Of a DNA stretch of 64,000 nt, positions 9,796 through 22,390 are shown piece by piece. The translations under genes were made by a program, and so were the position numbers. The first letter of the stretch is position 1. Each line of letters begins with the position of its first letter. Under the pieces are notes generated by a model that made no database searches, was not told the DNA's origin, and was given only the letters and a program-made list of their open reading frames with translations. The stretch is from positions 9,315,098 through 9,379,097 of the forward strand of contig NC_072451.1 in the NCBI RefSeq assembly GCF_027596085.1, given 5' to 3'. The stretch is from Anoplopoma fimbria. Its lineage: Eukaryota; Chordata; Actinopteri; Perciformes; Anoplopomatidae.

Positions 9796-10399
9796 TCAAG
9801 CATGTATGCTGCTCTCTTGCTTCAGCTGAATTTGTTCAGGAAACTCAGGAACTAAAAACTCATACAAGGAATTTATATTATAATTAAGAATACTAAAATA
9901 ATCTATGAGCTATAATCTCATAATGATCACACAGTCAACTTCAGAGACGTACATTTCTAGGAAATTAATTTGTGATACATCAAACGCGATTATCTATAAA
10001 TGATCACAGACAGATTCATCTACTAGTAAACTTGCGTGTATCAGCGCAAGAACATGAAACCTAGAGCAGGTTGTAAATTGCATCCTTGTGCAGAGATTTA
10101 CAAACAGAACAAGGAACCAGGACATTCCTAAAGAGAGCCGCAGGGTACCTTTGAATCAGACCCAAACTTAGAGGAAGTGGCTAAAAAACAAACCGTTCAG
10201 TTAAAAATAATCAAATGTTGAAAAAAAAAAGCTGGGCTGGAACTCTAAAACGACAGACTTCATTTTCAAAATGGTCTATCCAGCTCATCCCCTTGTGTGC
10301 CACAGGGAAGTGTAAATGGGCCATTGTTGTTCTGCATATAGATATATATATACATATATATATATATGACTGAAGTGCAAACTCAGTTTGTTTGGAGGA

Positions 10400-10627
10400 T
10401 GGATGAAACAGTTTTTTAGGTCATTGCCGCTACCAGAGATGTGTATGGCTTCTTTATGTCACTCATCTGCATTCCAAATATGGCAACTGTGTCATTGGTT
10501 GCAAAAAATCAACATGACAATGGTCTCATTCCAAGATGGTGACAGCAAAATGGTCGAACTCAAGGCTTCATAACAGCAGTTCACAAACCAATGGGTGAAG
10601 TCCAGATTTCTTATATACAGTCTATGG
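10400..10627 (-). mobile_element. dispersed repeat A, left-part copy
   Basis: The reverse complement begins CATAGACTGTATATAAGAAA. It then has TTTTGCTGTCACCATCTTGG, TTTTTTGCAACCAATGACAC and CCATATTTGGAATGCAGA, aligning with the left part of the copy at 2684. The strand shown is relative to that copy. Confidence 0.65.
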
Positions 10628-12100
10628 TTAAAATGGTGGAGGAATGTCAGCAGGCTCTAACAGAGAGCTATAAAATAGAACCTAAACCCTCAAAAAACAG
10701 GTTTTCTTTTTTACACAGGGAGATACAACACTGGGTTGTCGTCTAGAGTGGACGTCGAGATTAAAAACAGATTATTTGGTGTTTTGGGTGAAATAAAAAG
10801 AAACACACACATACAATTTTAGTTTCCTCAAATTTAGATGTCTCTTTAAATATATTTTTCTGTGCTCAGAATGTCCCAAAGAGCTCTCAGGATTGAGAAG
10901 CAAATAAAGCGTTGAACTCCATGCATGCATTCTTTAGGCTTCGTTAATAATTGAAGCTGCAGGCCAGAGGCGGGTTTTGCAGTGTAGAGGTATTGGTGGT
11001 ATAGGAGAGGATGGGGGTAGTTGGACAGGTGTGTTCAGGGTGAGGAGGGGGCAATGGGGAGGGTGAGGGCCTGGAGAACAACAGCTTGCTCTCAGCGGGG
11101 TCCCGGAGAAGGAGCAGGTGAGGAAGGTATCCATTGCAATGCTTTTACAGCGTCTACCTGACACCGGTTCAGAGAGGGGAGTGTAGAGTAGGTGGAGGAC
11201 GAGGGGGGAGGCACGGAGGTGCTCGCGGTCCAAAATATTAGAAAGGGAAAATGATTGTACAGAAACAAAAAAAGCTGTTCTGTTCCTCTTGCAGCTGATA
11301 TCAGAATAAATATCTGCTCGTACTTAACAAGTGTCACAGAAAAAGAACAATCAGTCCTAACTTCCCAAAACCTCTCACAGTGTCATTTGGTTCTACTTTT
11401 TGGGGAGGAACACGCCAATCCAACTCGGGCCACCTACAATACAGAGTACAGATCCAAGATCAGTGAGCTCCTTTTTCTCAGATTTTAAATCTCGGAATAC
11501 TTTTTAAAATAAGAAAACAGCGGAGCCAGCGGTGAAATGTTACTACTCCTTTGTCTTTAGATCATGCCTGGACGCATTAACTGCCAAGACTGTAAGCTCC
11601 AGATCTTGCTCGCATCAGCCAGACCACGTGTCGAGGTGGCCTGGCTCGCATGGAGTTCAGATCTGGGTGTGGTGGGAACAGCATGTGGGCACAATCCAGG
11701 ACAATTTATCATATAACGTAGGTCTCCATCATCTTCTCCTCCAAACAGGAGTCTCCCTTACAGAGGAGAGCAAAGGAAAGAGAGGAGGAAATAAAATCTA
11801 ACAAAATAACGGGGGCCTTTTATTCTGAAGAATTTATAGGAAAATGTGTGGAATTAGCAGAGCTTTGTCCATGGCTATCCTTCAATAAAACAGATGTATA
11901 CTGCAGGGAGGAAGAGTAAGCTTACTTATATGGACTTTTATTGTGAATGAATATATATTAAAGATGAAATGTGTTAATCCACCATTATGCAATCTCTTTT
12001 GACCACAAAATATATCGTATCAGGAAGGTCTCATTGAAGTGTGGATGCACATATGCAGACACAGCTAAGTACTGTTCTGGAGCACACGATCACTAAAGTG
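10628..12100. other. single-copy intronic stretch
   Basis: No exon, RNA gene or known repeat supported. G-rich and repeat-free around 10930-11220. Short minus-strand open frames there are S/P-rich with no recognised motif. Confidence 0.35.
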
Positions 12101-12150
12101 GCACCGAAAAGTACATTTACTTAAGTACTGTACTTAAGTCTACTCTTAGA
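12101..12150 (+). repeat. fragment of AGTACTTTTACTT family
   Basis: A fifty-base fragment with AAAGTACATTTACTTAAGTA followed by CTGTACTTAAGTC. Confidence 0.6.
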
Positions 12151-14787
12151 AGAATTATTATGCCATTGAAGGCAATTATTTTGCGTCTTGATTGTTACAG
12201 TAGAGAATTAAGAATAAAGGCATGCGATCACGTTAAGCGAGTTTAAAGTTGTTTTAAGAGGTTTCTGTGATGTACTCTTATGAGACACAGTTATTAGTAA
12301 ATCTGAAAAGTCAGATGTGAGTTTCCTGCAGTGAGGAGAGAGAGAGAGAGAGAGAGTGGAGGGCTGAGATGTAGTTAGGGTTAAACCCAAATGACATCAG
12401 CTGCTCAGATGAGGTAAAACCGGTCTGTAAGACTGACACAGAGCCAGAGGTTAAAGGTCTGGGGATCCGGATCCGCCCCGGTCTGTTTGGAGAGAGTCCC
12501 GCTGCAGCCGTCGTCACCCGTCACTCACGGATCCATACGCCTGACGGGACTTATTTATTCAAGGTGTGTATGTTTTTCTTTGCAGCAGAGATAATAATCT
12601 TTTTTCACATGATGCTCACATTTACGACTGACCAAACATCCACAAAGTCACACTGTTAAAAACTCCATTTTAAAAGGACTATTTTCTGCACATGTCTTCA
12701 TGCAAATAACAAATCATGATGGACTCTATTTCCACCGTCAACAATTAGCCTTTAGTCTTCCAATATCTAATATCCTTCTCTTCTTATGATGCATCATTTT
12801 GTTCATAAGAGCCTGGTATCAAATCTCCATACTTTTAGGTCCCTAAATGTCTGTTGAATATTAAAAGTACCAAAAGTTGGCATCAAATGTCATATCAGAT
12901 GTTGACATATAGTTTCATTACATTGTTCCATTATATATTAAAAAGGGAAACATTCCAGTTTTAGATTAATTTATCTAGACAAACTTCTTATAATCCTGCT
13001 TTAGCTCAGACAATATTTAAGAACTTTAGCATCTTTTGTTTTATTAAAAAAAAAAAAAGGGGGGGGGGGGGGGTTTAGAAACACAGGTTGATATTTTTTC
13101 AATCCCACTAGTGTTTCTTTGGCTGATTTGTTTTGTCTCCATGTACTCTAATAAAGTTTATGTTTTTTTTATTCTATTGTATTTAAATTGTATAAACTGA
13201 TTGTAATTTATTTATTTTACTTGATAACCATGATACTTGTTTTTGAGTTTTTTGGTACAAAACAAGTCTTTCGGAATTTGGAAGAAATTAAACAAAAACA
13301 GTGTAGCATTAGCAACAATGCTAATAATTTAAAAAAGGATTTCAACCCAAGAAGACAGCATAAAACACATTAACAAGGCTTTGGTGAATCCAAATTCAAC
13401 ATGGTTGGTCCTAGAGGTTGACCTGCCCTGCTACTCCATGATTATCCTACAGAGAGTTCAAAGGTCACAGTGGACAGGCAGTCCTCCTGTTGCAGAACGA
13501 TATATAAAAAGTAAAGGCATTGTCTGGACCCTCTGAAACTGAAGCCCCAGCTGACCCGCTGGTTCTGGTGCCAAGACTGAACTGTGTTTGTGATCTCCAG
13601 CTGGGTCTCTGCCTCTTCTGATTTCTCTTCATTTCACTGGATTAATTAAATCCGCTCCCTGATCCCGTTTCATTGTCCTCCGGCCTCTTAAACAGACCTC
13701 TCCATTCACCCCCAAAATGGGTCTTTTATGGGGCGGGAACGAAAACAAACTCCGGTGGTGAGAGCGTGTGCAGGAGCTGAAACATATCCGGCGTCAAAGG
13801 ACAGTTTGGTGGATCTATACCTCTGAAACCAACGTTGTATAATGTCAGTTAGATGTTTTGATCTTTCAAATCTGAAGCCTAGTTTTGACTTTATTTTCTT
13901 CAAAACAAGATGAAGGTCTTGAGCTCATTTTTTATTTTCATAATTTTTTTGTCAATATGCAACACAGGGTTGCACAACGGAATGCAGTTGCAGATAATTT
14001 GCTACACAAGACATACAAAGCAAAAACAGCAGTGCATTCCTGTAGTGCATTTTTGGCATTTGCATCAGGAGGAATGTAAACAACAGCAACGAAACAATTC
14101 TGTTGGCAGATAATACGGCCGACATCTCAACACTGAAAATTCCACATCAAGGAAACACTGTTCATCAACTTGAACTATGTTTGAGAACCTCGCATCACTG
14201 ATGTGAACAGAGTCCGCCTCTAAAACCTGGGTTTTCAGAGTCAAAACTCTCTAAATAAGACTTGTAAATCACTCTTCAGTGCACCTTAAAAGGTTTTCAG
14301 TATAAACTCCTTTCTGTGGTGGAACATTTCTGTTGTGGTTCCCTCAGTGTCTGAAGAACCCTGAGCTGGTTCATGCTGAGGAACATTGTTGTTCCGAGTG
14401 TGGTAGGCTCTGTAGGCCTGCAGGGGCCACGTCGGGACACCTAATCTGCTTCATTAATGCTCCCAGTCGACCATCAGCACCGAAGCTCCCACAGTCCTCT
14501 CTGGTTTCAGTGAATCCTGTCCGAGTCCTCGCTCACCTGCAGCTGTACCTGCTCGATTGCTGAACTGCATCGGCAACGGGTCACACTGGAAAACACTACG
14601 GAGACTAGAGCCTCAGCTTTACCCCGTTTAACTTTGTTTCACTGATAGGATTTTTAAAAACACTGGTCGGCTGTTTTTGCTTTAAAACAAATATTTTTCC
14701 CTTTTTATTGTACATTTATATTTATGCTTCATGATACTTGTTTTTTCTCTTCTCTTACTTTACTTATTGTTGCAAACCAAAATAAGT
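12151..14787. other. intronic stretch without recognised genes
   Basis: Contains a (GA)n run at 12334-12357, an A run followed by a G run at 13046-13073, and a moderately CpG-containing block at about 12460-12560. No exon is supported. Open frames are short and AT-driven. Confidence 0.35.
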
Positions 14788-14826
14788 GAAACCTACTTGG
14801 CAATAACCTCTATTCTGATGCATTTC
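14788..14826 (+). repeat. repeat B 3'-end fragment
   Basis: The text AAACCTACTTGGCAATAACC followed by TCTATTCTGATG matches the end at 62341-62379, and the reverse complement of 3039-3065. Confidence 0.5.
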
Positions 14827-17628
14827 TCAGGTGCATTTCCTTCTAATTAAAATATTTTTGCGGATATATGGGAGATAAAGTGTAAAATATGCTTTATAAA
14901 AAACGTGAGAAAAAGAAAGTTACACTTGTTTTTTTATGTCAGAGTGGAAGTAATTCAATTTGACGTAGACCACTCGAAAATAATGACAGTAAAAAGTCAT
15001 GTCCAATGAAAACCGCTCAAAATGTTAACTTTTGTGCTTTTTAAATTGGTTTTGAAAAGGATTTACGACCCAGAGAGAATTTACTCACAAATTCTCCTAA
15101 TCTATAATGCTTTAAAACAATCATTCAACTTGGAGATACGTGGTTTACACAGGACAGCGAGGAAACGTGGAATAGAACCAACGTAATTACTCAATCAGCA
15201 TATGCACGTTGAGCGAACGCTGTGATTTATCAATGCCAATGTATCAGAAACGCACAGTCCGGAGCAGAAATGTAATACCCCTCAGTTGATCCGTTAATGG
15301 CTGCGGGTTCTGTAAGCGGATTGTTCTACGTCCACGGAGCAAAGCCTTTTCCACCGAAACCAGAATCGGCCTGTGAAAGCCCCTCAGCGCGGAGAGAGTC
15401 AGGAAGCAAAGATGGAAACGATTAGGAACGTGCAGATGTACGGCTGATTAGCAGAGAGGATGGATCCAGTTTGGGAAGCAGATCTATGGCTTCACCTTCT
15501 GCGGGGCCACACTGGAGCTGGAACGATGCCCGAGTGCAAGAGTGTGTGTGTGATCAGTTGAATTTTTCTGACTTTCAGAAAGTGTTGGAGGAAGTTTCAA
15601 GTCCACTACTGGAGGACAAATACTAATACCAATGTTAAAACTGTTCCACTTTGCTCGTAGGAATCTCTGTGGTTCAAAAATGTATCCACACATTCAGAAG
15701 AAGAACAAACTTGTTGTTTGTTGAGATCCAGAGTTGCTTCAAATCAACCCTCTTGCCTTTATGTCCATTTTGAGCCACAAAATGCTGAAATTTGAAAGAC
15801 AGCAGAGAGATTTTCACTTTTGACCTCACATCTCTTGTCCACTTCTTCTTCTGCAGTGGTTTAATGGCACCGACCGAAGAACCAGCCCTACCATAAGTGG
15901 ACGGAAACAAGCGCTCATTTGCATTTTCTTTCGCAGATTTTCAGTAAAAAAAAATTGCGCTACATTTGGACGGAAACTCGGCTGTTGAGTGACCTGTATT
16001 TGTGCACATATTTAGCATATTAAATGCTCTCACTATTCTGCATTTTATTCTATGATTACTGATCCAACTGGGAAGCATTTTCCCAGCATGTAAAACTTTT
16101 TTTTTTTTTACTATATTAAGGTCAAGAACGGGCATTTACACTGAAAAGACATGATGTTCTTACCGCTAAATTATCTGTAGTTTGTTTATCTGTGAGTTGA
16201 TCTTCATAGACAACTGAAACAATGGCTATAACCTTCAGTAAAGTACGCTTCATTTGTACCACCAGTACATTCTTTTAAGTAAAACGTGACACTGTACTTC
16301 TGCTTGATTCAGTATTTGAGTTTTTTAACCCAAGAACACACAGTAACTGTATGTACTGTAGAAAACATGTAACGGGCCATGTGGCCTCCTGTCCCCCCCC
16401 CCCGCCCCCTGTGGCGGATTAAGCAGGGAGCCAGCTGCAGTGCTGGGGGTGGGAGGGGGTGGGTGTGGAGGGGAGGGGTGGACATGCTGCCATCGGCCTC
16501 TCCAAGGTGACCCCTGGAAAAAGCTGGCATCACATCTGTAGCCGAGGCCCGGCCCGTTCTGACCGCCATCAGGGCAGCACCAGGCTCCTCGATGCCCCGG
16601 CTGCCCTCCACCCCGCCAGGCTGGCAGGCAGGAGAGTGGGGGCCTCCTGCTGCACGGGGGGGGGTGGGGGGAGTCGGGTGGGCAGCAACCCCATTGCCGG
16701 CTATTAGACAACTCTGCAAAACCCACGACTATGATCAATGCAGACATTTTTTACAATGATTTTCTTCTACAATAACCGGTGCATGGAAACTGTGGCTGCA
16801 ATAAATAAATTACGGTTAGGGAACTAAAACACTTCAGGGTTCAGGTATGGTGTTTAAGACCATGGGACCCTTTCACAACTACTTTTTGGGGTCTGGAATT
16901 TTGAACTTTTCTGGTTAATACGAAACAAAAATAAAAGTTGTGAAACCTTTCCCTAGACCAAACAGCCTAACCTTGGATAGATGAAAAGAGGTGGTCTCTG
17001 TCCAGATCAGTCTGAACCATGTTTTCCATTATTTCTAGTGTGAACATTTTCTTTTTGGATGTTTTGGACTTTCGGCCCATCGTCAGAACCAGAAAAAACA
17101 GCAAATTTTGTAACAAAACAAAATGAGCAGCAGTGGAGAGGAAAAAGAAACAGCTGTTCATGGACGACGAGACATAGGTATAACATTTAGAATCAAAGAA
17201 CTATAGTCCACTTGCATCATTGCAATTTGACTAAACAGGATCAAATGTATACGAAGTTCCAAAAATGCCAACCTTGGGTCAGACCTTCAGGAGTGAAAAG
17301 GCCCTAAAACCACCTGGTCAAGGTTAGGGAAACAATATCTATTCCACTATCTGAAAACCTGTTTACAGCAGTTGCTGGAGTTTAAGTTCATATTGATGAT
17401 CGTTTGGCTGTTGATTATGCTAAAAATTCAATTGAGGTAATTAAGCTTTTTATTGTCTGTACAGTCACATCTTTAACTCCCAGTTGCAGTTATCAGAGGA
17501 GGATCAAACAAGATTGGGAGCATTTTGATTGCCTCTCAACGGCTCTCAACATGGCGACGCCTGAGCTGGCGGCTTGTAGCTAACGGCGCTAATGGTACAA
17601 ACTACAGCAACATTGCTGACATAGCTAA
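14827..17628. other. intronic stretch without recognised genes
   Basis: No exon supported. A GC-rich segment at about 16380-16700 has C runs near 16394 and G runs near 16660 and produces several overlapping spurious frames. A repeat-free block lies at 15230-15480. Weak AGTAC-type fragments occur near 16220-16310. Around 17290-17628 the sequence resembles repetitive DNA hosting the next element, but no second copy is visible. Confidence 0.35.
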
Positions 17629-18500
17629 CAGTGGCCGTTTCTCAATACCAAGTATGGTCAAGTGTGGACTTGCAAACTTGCAAGTTCAGACTTGGATAGT
17701 TCGACTCGGGAGTACAAACTCCCGAGGATGGGAGGACGCAGTACGGTCATTTTGCAATTGGAACAGCAGCGAACTTGATGACGTCACCAACGTCACGACG
17801 TCACCAACTCAGCTCGTCGGTCCCGCCTACTCCGGTTATCTTCAGTCATATATATTGACAATAAAACGAAATATGATATAAAACACAACCCTGCCTTTTT
17901 TCGTTTTCATTTAGAAAATATTAAAATATTAATGTGTATATATTTTGTGTTACATCTGCAACCACAACCACAGAGACACCGGAGCCAGCGGCACATCTGG
18001 AGAGGCCTTGCCGAGATCAGGCTGCTGTCAGCGGGCTACATGAGCACCACCGCCCGGTCTCCTCTCTGGTCCTCTCACATCTCCCGACAAACGTCGGCGC
18101 TGTTTTCAAACAGGCTCTATCTTGATAAATTGACCGCATATTTTAAGTCTTAACAACTACATTCTCGCTTAAAAACATCTTAAAACTAAATTCCGTTACA
18201 CAACAACAGCAGTATTTAGACAATGATAACTGACAGTTGTGAGTTGTCTCCGCCACTGTCGTCTCTTGTTTGCTGGTGAAATGCATTCTGGGATACTTGG
18301 CTGTCCAAAGTCCACACAAGTCTCCTCCGATGCATCCCCGATATAATGGGCGGAGCAAGGACACTTCCGGGTATTTGGACCGTACTTGGCTGAATGCGAA
18401 CTTGTGTATTGGAACAGTACTTGGGCCGCGCTAGATGACGTTTCACAAGTTCAGGAGGACACAAGTACAGAGAAGTTCACTTATTGAGAAACGGCCAATG
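17629..18500. mobile_element. TIR element of about 870 bp (non-autonomous DNA transposon)
   Basis: The left end, TGGCCGTTTCTCAATA at 17632-17647, is matched by its exact reverse complement TATTGAGAAACGGCCA at 18482-18497. The outermost CAGTG / CAATG ends agree at all but one base. Inside are many AAGT- and ACTTG-type subterminal motifs and a TGACGTCA octamer at 17779-17786. No transposase frame is visible, so it must have been mobilised in trans. CAGTG-type termini suggest the hAT group, but I could not find a clear target-site duplication, so the class is uncertain. The open frames inside are incidental. Confidence 0.75.
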
Positions 18501-19767
18501 TTTACCTGAGGGGGAACTGGAGGGTGGGTGCGCCTGGTATTTAAAGAACTATCACATTTCCATATTGTGATATTATAGCTAACTTATGTGTAGCTCTGTA
18601 AATCTTTTAGAATAAATGACTGGAAAGACGGTTTCAAAAGCAAACCATTTCTGTTGGTAAAGAACGAGCCAGCTGAAAAAACAGCCTAGTTTACAGACAC
18701 TGAACAACACTGTTTATCAGGTACAGAGTCGCTGACCCCATCCCCCTGGAACCAGCTCAAGGACCACTGGAGGTCCTGGGACCCCGTGTTGTGCCCCACC
18801 AGAAAAAAAGGGAACAGAGGACATACTCCCCTGTGAGTGGGTGTTTCTTGTGTGTGGACAAGGTCTCCCTTGGTGCCCCTACCAGCTGTTCGTCCTCTGC
18901 TCCCCCGGGGGGTTGTTGTGGGGTCGGCGGCTCCCCCTGTCGGAGGCGTTGGCACAACACGGCGACAGGCTCGGCGGGGTCGGCAGGCGCCCCGGACCGG
19001 ACAGCCGTAAGTAATGGGGACCGGCGCGCACACAGGCACCGCTCTGAATCAACTTAATTAGATGAGGGTGGGGGTGGACCGTGGGGTGGGGTGGGGTGGG
19101 GTCTGGCCACGGGACAAACCTGAGTGTTTGTACACACACTGATAAAGAGATGATCACTCCACATTACTGCTAATGAATGAGTCCTTGGAGGTAGATGCTG
19201 ACAAACACTCCTTCACAACATTTTTTGTTCTTTCTTGGACGCTGTTAAACCGCTCTCTGAAGTCCAAACATATGGTGCCACCGTGACACCGTTTCAGCAG
19301 CATACTCCTCTAAAAATAATTTCATGCTAATTAACCATGTCTTCGCATGGAGATTAAATGCGTAGCTGGGGGATCTTCAATTAATAACTGCACGGATCAT
19401 TACTTTCCCGCACTTCTTAAACTCTACACTCCTGTGTGCCAGTGAGCTGGCGAGGAATATAAGCGCTGAGATGATGCTGCTGATAAAAAATCTGGTCAGT
19501 CTTTCCTACTTTTGTTTACGCAGATATGAATGAAGTGAAAGGTTATGGGTGAAGAAAGTAACTATTACAACTCAGTGTGTTCAGGGTAGACCCTCACAGT
19601 AAAGACTAATTTATGAATCTAGTGCTCATTTTTGGCTGCAAATTACTCTATTATTATAGTTTTTTGGTTTTTTTTATCTTTCTTGGAGACAGAGCTGTTC
19701 TACACACATAGAAAAAACACAGGGTCCTGACTGTATTATCACCTTATAATGTACTAAACAAACAAAA
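18501..19767. other. intronic stretch; GC-rich block and candidate conserved sequence
   Basis: About 18690-19060 is GC- and CpG-rich, with spurious frames on both strands. It is followed by the G-rich motif at 19083-19102 and by a balanced, repeat-free block at 19310-19500 carrying TAAT-type motifs (GCTAATTAACCATG, TTCAATTAATAACTGC). No exon supported. Confidence 0.35.
19083..19102 (+). repeat. (GGGGT)4 G-quadruplex-type motif
   Basis: Four perfect GGGGT units in a row, preceded by further G-rich text at 19066-19077. Four runs of four G with one-base loops is a strong intramolecular G-quadruplex pattern. Confidence 0.9.
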
Positions 19768-20030
19768 AATATTGTACTTTTTACAACACATTTTTCTGAC
19801 AGCTGCAGTGACTTTTTTTACTGTGTTGTATTAGTACTTTTACTTAACAGTAACAGAGTATCTGTACTTATACTTGAAACAGAATTAGTACTTCTACTTG
19901 TAAAAGAGTATTTTTACAGTGGGGTATTAGTACTTTAACTTGAATAAGGGTATTTTTACAGTCTGGTATCAGTACTTATACTTGTAACAGAGTATTTTTA
20001 CAGTGTGGTATCATTAACAGAGTATTGATG
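19768..20030 (+). repeat. AGTACTTTTACTT family copy with internal 42-bp tandem
   Basis: Begins AATATTGTACTTTTTACAAC. The phrase GTATTTTTACAGT recurs at 19908, 19950 and 19992, an exact 42-bp period, with TATTAGTACTTTAACTTG-like text between. The tandem expansion is local to this copy. Confidence 0.75.
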
Positions 20031-20710
20031 TTCCTGCTCTGCATGCTGGTGGACTCTTGTTTCTGAGTCACATGACCCCACAGTGAGTCCATGTCCCCAC
20101 CGGGCACCGCGAGGCACCACACCGACCGCTGCTCTCTAATCACACTGATGCTGATGTGAAAACATCTGGCTGCTTCACATAATCCCTTCAGCCTCTAATC
20201 AGAATCAACTAAGTAGCACTCTTGATTTTATCTCCATTTGTCTAATTGTTTAATCACACAGATTGTTATTAAAGCATTAATAGGTTAGAAATGCTCACAG
20301 AGGCCTCATGGTTCAGCTCCCGTGGAAAGTTGGGGGGAGGTGGAGGGGGGCATTTTGATGTGATTAAAGGGACATTTCAAAGCGTCCCACAGCTGGTGCT
20401 GTTTGTCACTGTGATAGGAAATAATTAATTAGGACGAAGCCATTAATGTGCAGCCGTGTCTGAACAACCTGCACTCTCATGTATCTGAATGTACGTATGT
20501 AATGTTCACATGTTCTCCCAACCCCCCCCCCCCCCCCACACACACACACACCTGTTACCCTGAGCCCACCCAGCTGTGTGCGTCACATTTATTTTCTTCC
20601 TGAAAGAATAACATGAAAGAATAACATGTCACCTGTTGACATTCCTGCTCCCCAGAGGTTCTTTCTTTGTTTCTGATTTGTTAACAGCTTCCTTATTGTT
20701 CTTAGTCTTT
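20031..20710. other. repeat-free block, candidate conserved noncoding element
   Basis: About 20140-20470 is single-copy, lacks simple repeats and is rich in homeodomain-like motifs (TCTAATTGTTTAATC, AATAATTAATTAGG, GCCATTAATG). A C run followed by (CA)n occurs at 20522-20552. No exon supported. Confidence 0.3.
20522..20552. repeat. poly-C / (CA)n microsatellite
   Basis: A C run of about 16 bases leads directly into CA dinucleotides. Confidence 0.95.
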
Positions 20711-21046
20711 GTAAGCGACCTGTCAATCACAAGGTAGCCCCGCCCTAAAGCATACTCTGCTTTATGGTCTATTTGACTCTAAATGGACCATGATTTACTA
20801 AATGAACATCTTGCTGTATTGAAGAAGACTTGAAACTAGAGATTGAGACCATAAACTCATGTTTACAATGTTTACTGAGGGAATAAATCAAGAGAGAAGT
20901 AGGGTCATTTTCTCATAGGCTTCTATACAATCTGACTTCTTTTTGCAACCAGAGAAGTTGCCCCCTGCTGGTCAGTAGAAAGAATGCAAGTTTTAAGACA
21001 CTTCGGCATGTGCTTCACTAGGCAGAACTGGAGGTTGCCGTCTGGT
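20711..21046 (+). mobile_element. dispersed repeat A, uninterrupted right-part copy
   Basis: Starts GTAAGCGACCTGTCAATCAC and runs through CATACTCTGCTTTATGGTC, GAAGAAGACTTGAAACTAG and GTCATTTTCTCATAGGCTTC to GGAGGTTGCCGTCTGG. It shows the intact TTTTCTCATAGGCTTC junction that is split by repeat B in the copy at 2684-3943, so it proves the nesting there. Confidence 0.8.
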
Positions 21047-21481
21047 TCTGAGGGTTGGAAAATTCCGGGAGAATTCATAGCGGAAACCTTCCATGGGAAT
21101 AAAAGGAAATAACGGGGTTAATTGATTTAATTTGCTGATAAAAAGTAATATTTTACCATCATAAGCGGACACACTTGTAAACCCTTCTAATAGTTTGAAA
21201 ATCAAGATTTAAATTGAGTTGATCTTCATTAAATGAGTTGACACATTTTAGATAACTTTAATTGTTCGACAACAAAATGATCCTCCATCCAAAATAAAAT
21301 ACTTATTTCCCCGCCCAAAATGTCCCCCCCTCAGGCCTCCATAGATTTCTTTTATTCAGTTTGAGTTGGTGACATTTCTTCTGGTTCTCACTTTTTCACA
21401 AGGGGCTTGTCGAGGGTTTTCACAGGGGCTCAAAAATGCATCGTGTCAATGAGAGTCCTCACAAATATTGAAGTACTAACA

Positions 21482-21514
<33 letters not shown>

Positions 21515-22137
21515 GGGGGGGGTAAGTCATCTGAATGCATGTCTGCAGAAACTCCTCGGCTGTTTCCACGCCAGCGCGCTGATGGCTGTGTGACAGAACA
21601 GGTGATATTTACTCAGAAACAGAGACACACTCACACACAAAAAATGGCAAAAATCCATTTCTGCCAATCGAGCAAACAGCAAACACCCGGAGCTGCTGCC
21701 TCCCTTTTAAATAGGACTGACACCTTCGCTGGCAGCCAAACACCAAATGGCTGCAGACCAAGAACTGTGTGGCACACAGGATAAGATACACATCACACAC
21801 ACACATAGCTCCCAAATACCAGATGGCGTTTCTGGATTCTGTTTCTTTTTTTTTGATACTGTTACAATCACAAAATAGCGAGTCTGTAAACCCACAGACT
21901 CACCAATCAACAACACTCACACTGCAACTGCAGACACCTTCTTTTATGTCAAATATTGAATTTAGTGTATAAAACACACAAACATCTGATCAGACACGTT
22001 TAAGAATGGGTTTTTGTTTGAGTGGTTTATATTCAAAGTCATTACAGTTCCAGGACTGAATTTTTTTTCCGTCTGAGCCAGTTTCAGACTGAAACCTCTT
22101 CCTGGAATCCCAGCTGGACTCGGCCCCAATTTGCCAC
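21047..22137. other. intronic stretch with one GT microsatellite
   Basis: A (GT)n run at 21482-21511 continues into a G run to 21522. No exon supported. The rest is AT-rich single-copy sequence. Confidence 0.35.
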
Positions 22138-22390
22138 CAGGGATGGAAGAAGTACTCAGTATACTCTGTTACAAGTAAAAGACCTGCATTCAAAATAGGA
22201 AAGAAATTGGATGTTTAATCTATAATAACATTTCATCATTTATAAATATATATTTTTTATCTTGGATTAACAATCTGAATATTAAAAGTGGGTAAAGCTG
22301 TTGGATATATGTTGTGGAGTACAAAGTATTATATTAGATGTAGTGGACCTTAAATTTGTACTTAAGTACAGTACTTGAGTACTGTTTTCT
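22138..22390 (-). repeat. AGTACTTTTACTT family copy
   Basis: Reverse-oriented copy beginning GGATGGAAGAAGTACTCAGT, then GTTACAAGTAAAAGACCTGC, and ending near TTAAGTACAGTACTTGAGTA. Confidence 0.7.

Larger units (their letters stand above)
8470..10399. other. intronic stretch, partly candidate conserved noncoding
   Basis: No exon supported. AT-rich and featureless from 8470 to about 9050. From about 9180 to 9700 the sequence is more balanced and free of recognised repeats, and holds the inverted repeat at 9358-9380. A (CTC)n run sits at 9767-9795 and a short (AT)n run near 10344-10367. Confidence 0.35.

Noticed and set aside
16309..16747. Overlapping 136- and 140-codon minus-strand frames
   Set aside because: GC-rich P/H/G-rich translations in two frames at once, no domain.
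17525..17881. 118-codon plus-strand frame
   Set aside because: It runs from flanking sequence across the left terminus of the TIR element, so it cannot be an ancestral gene.
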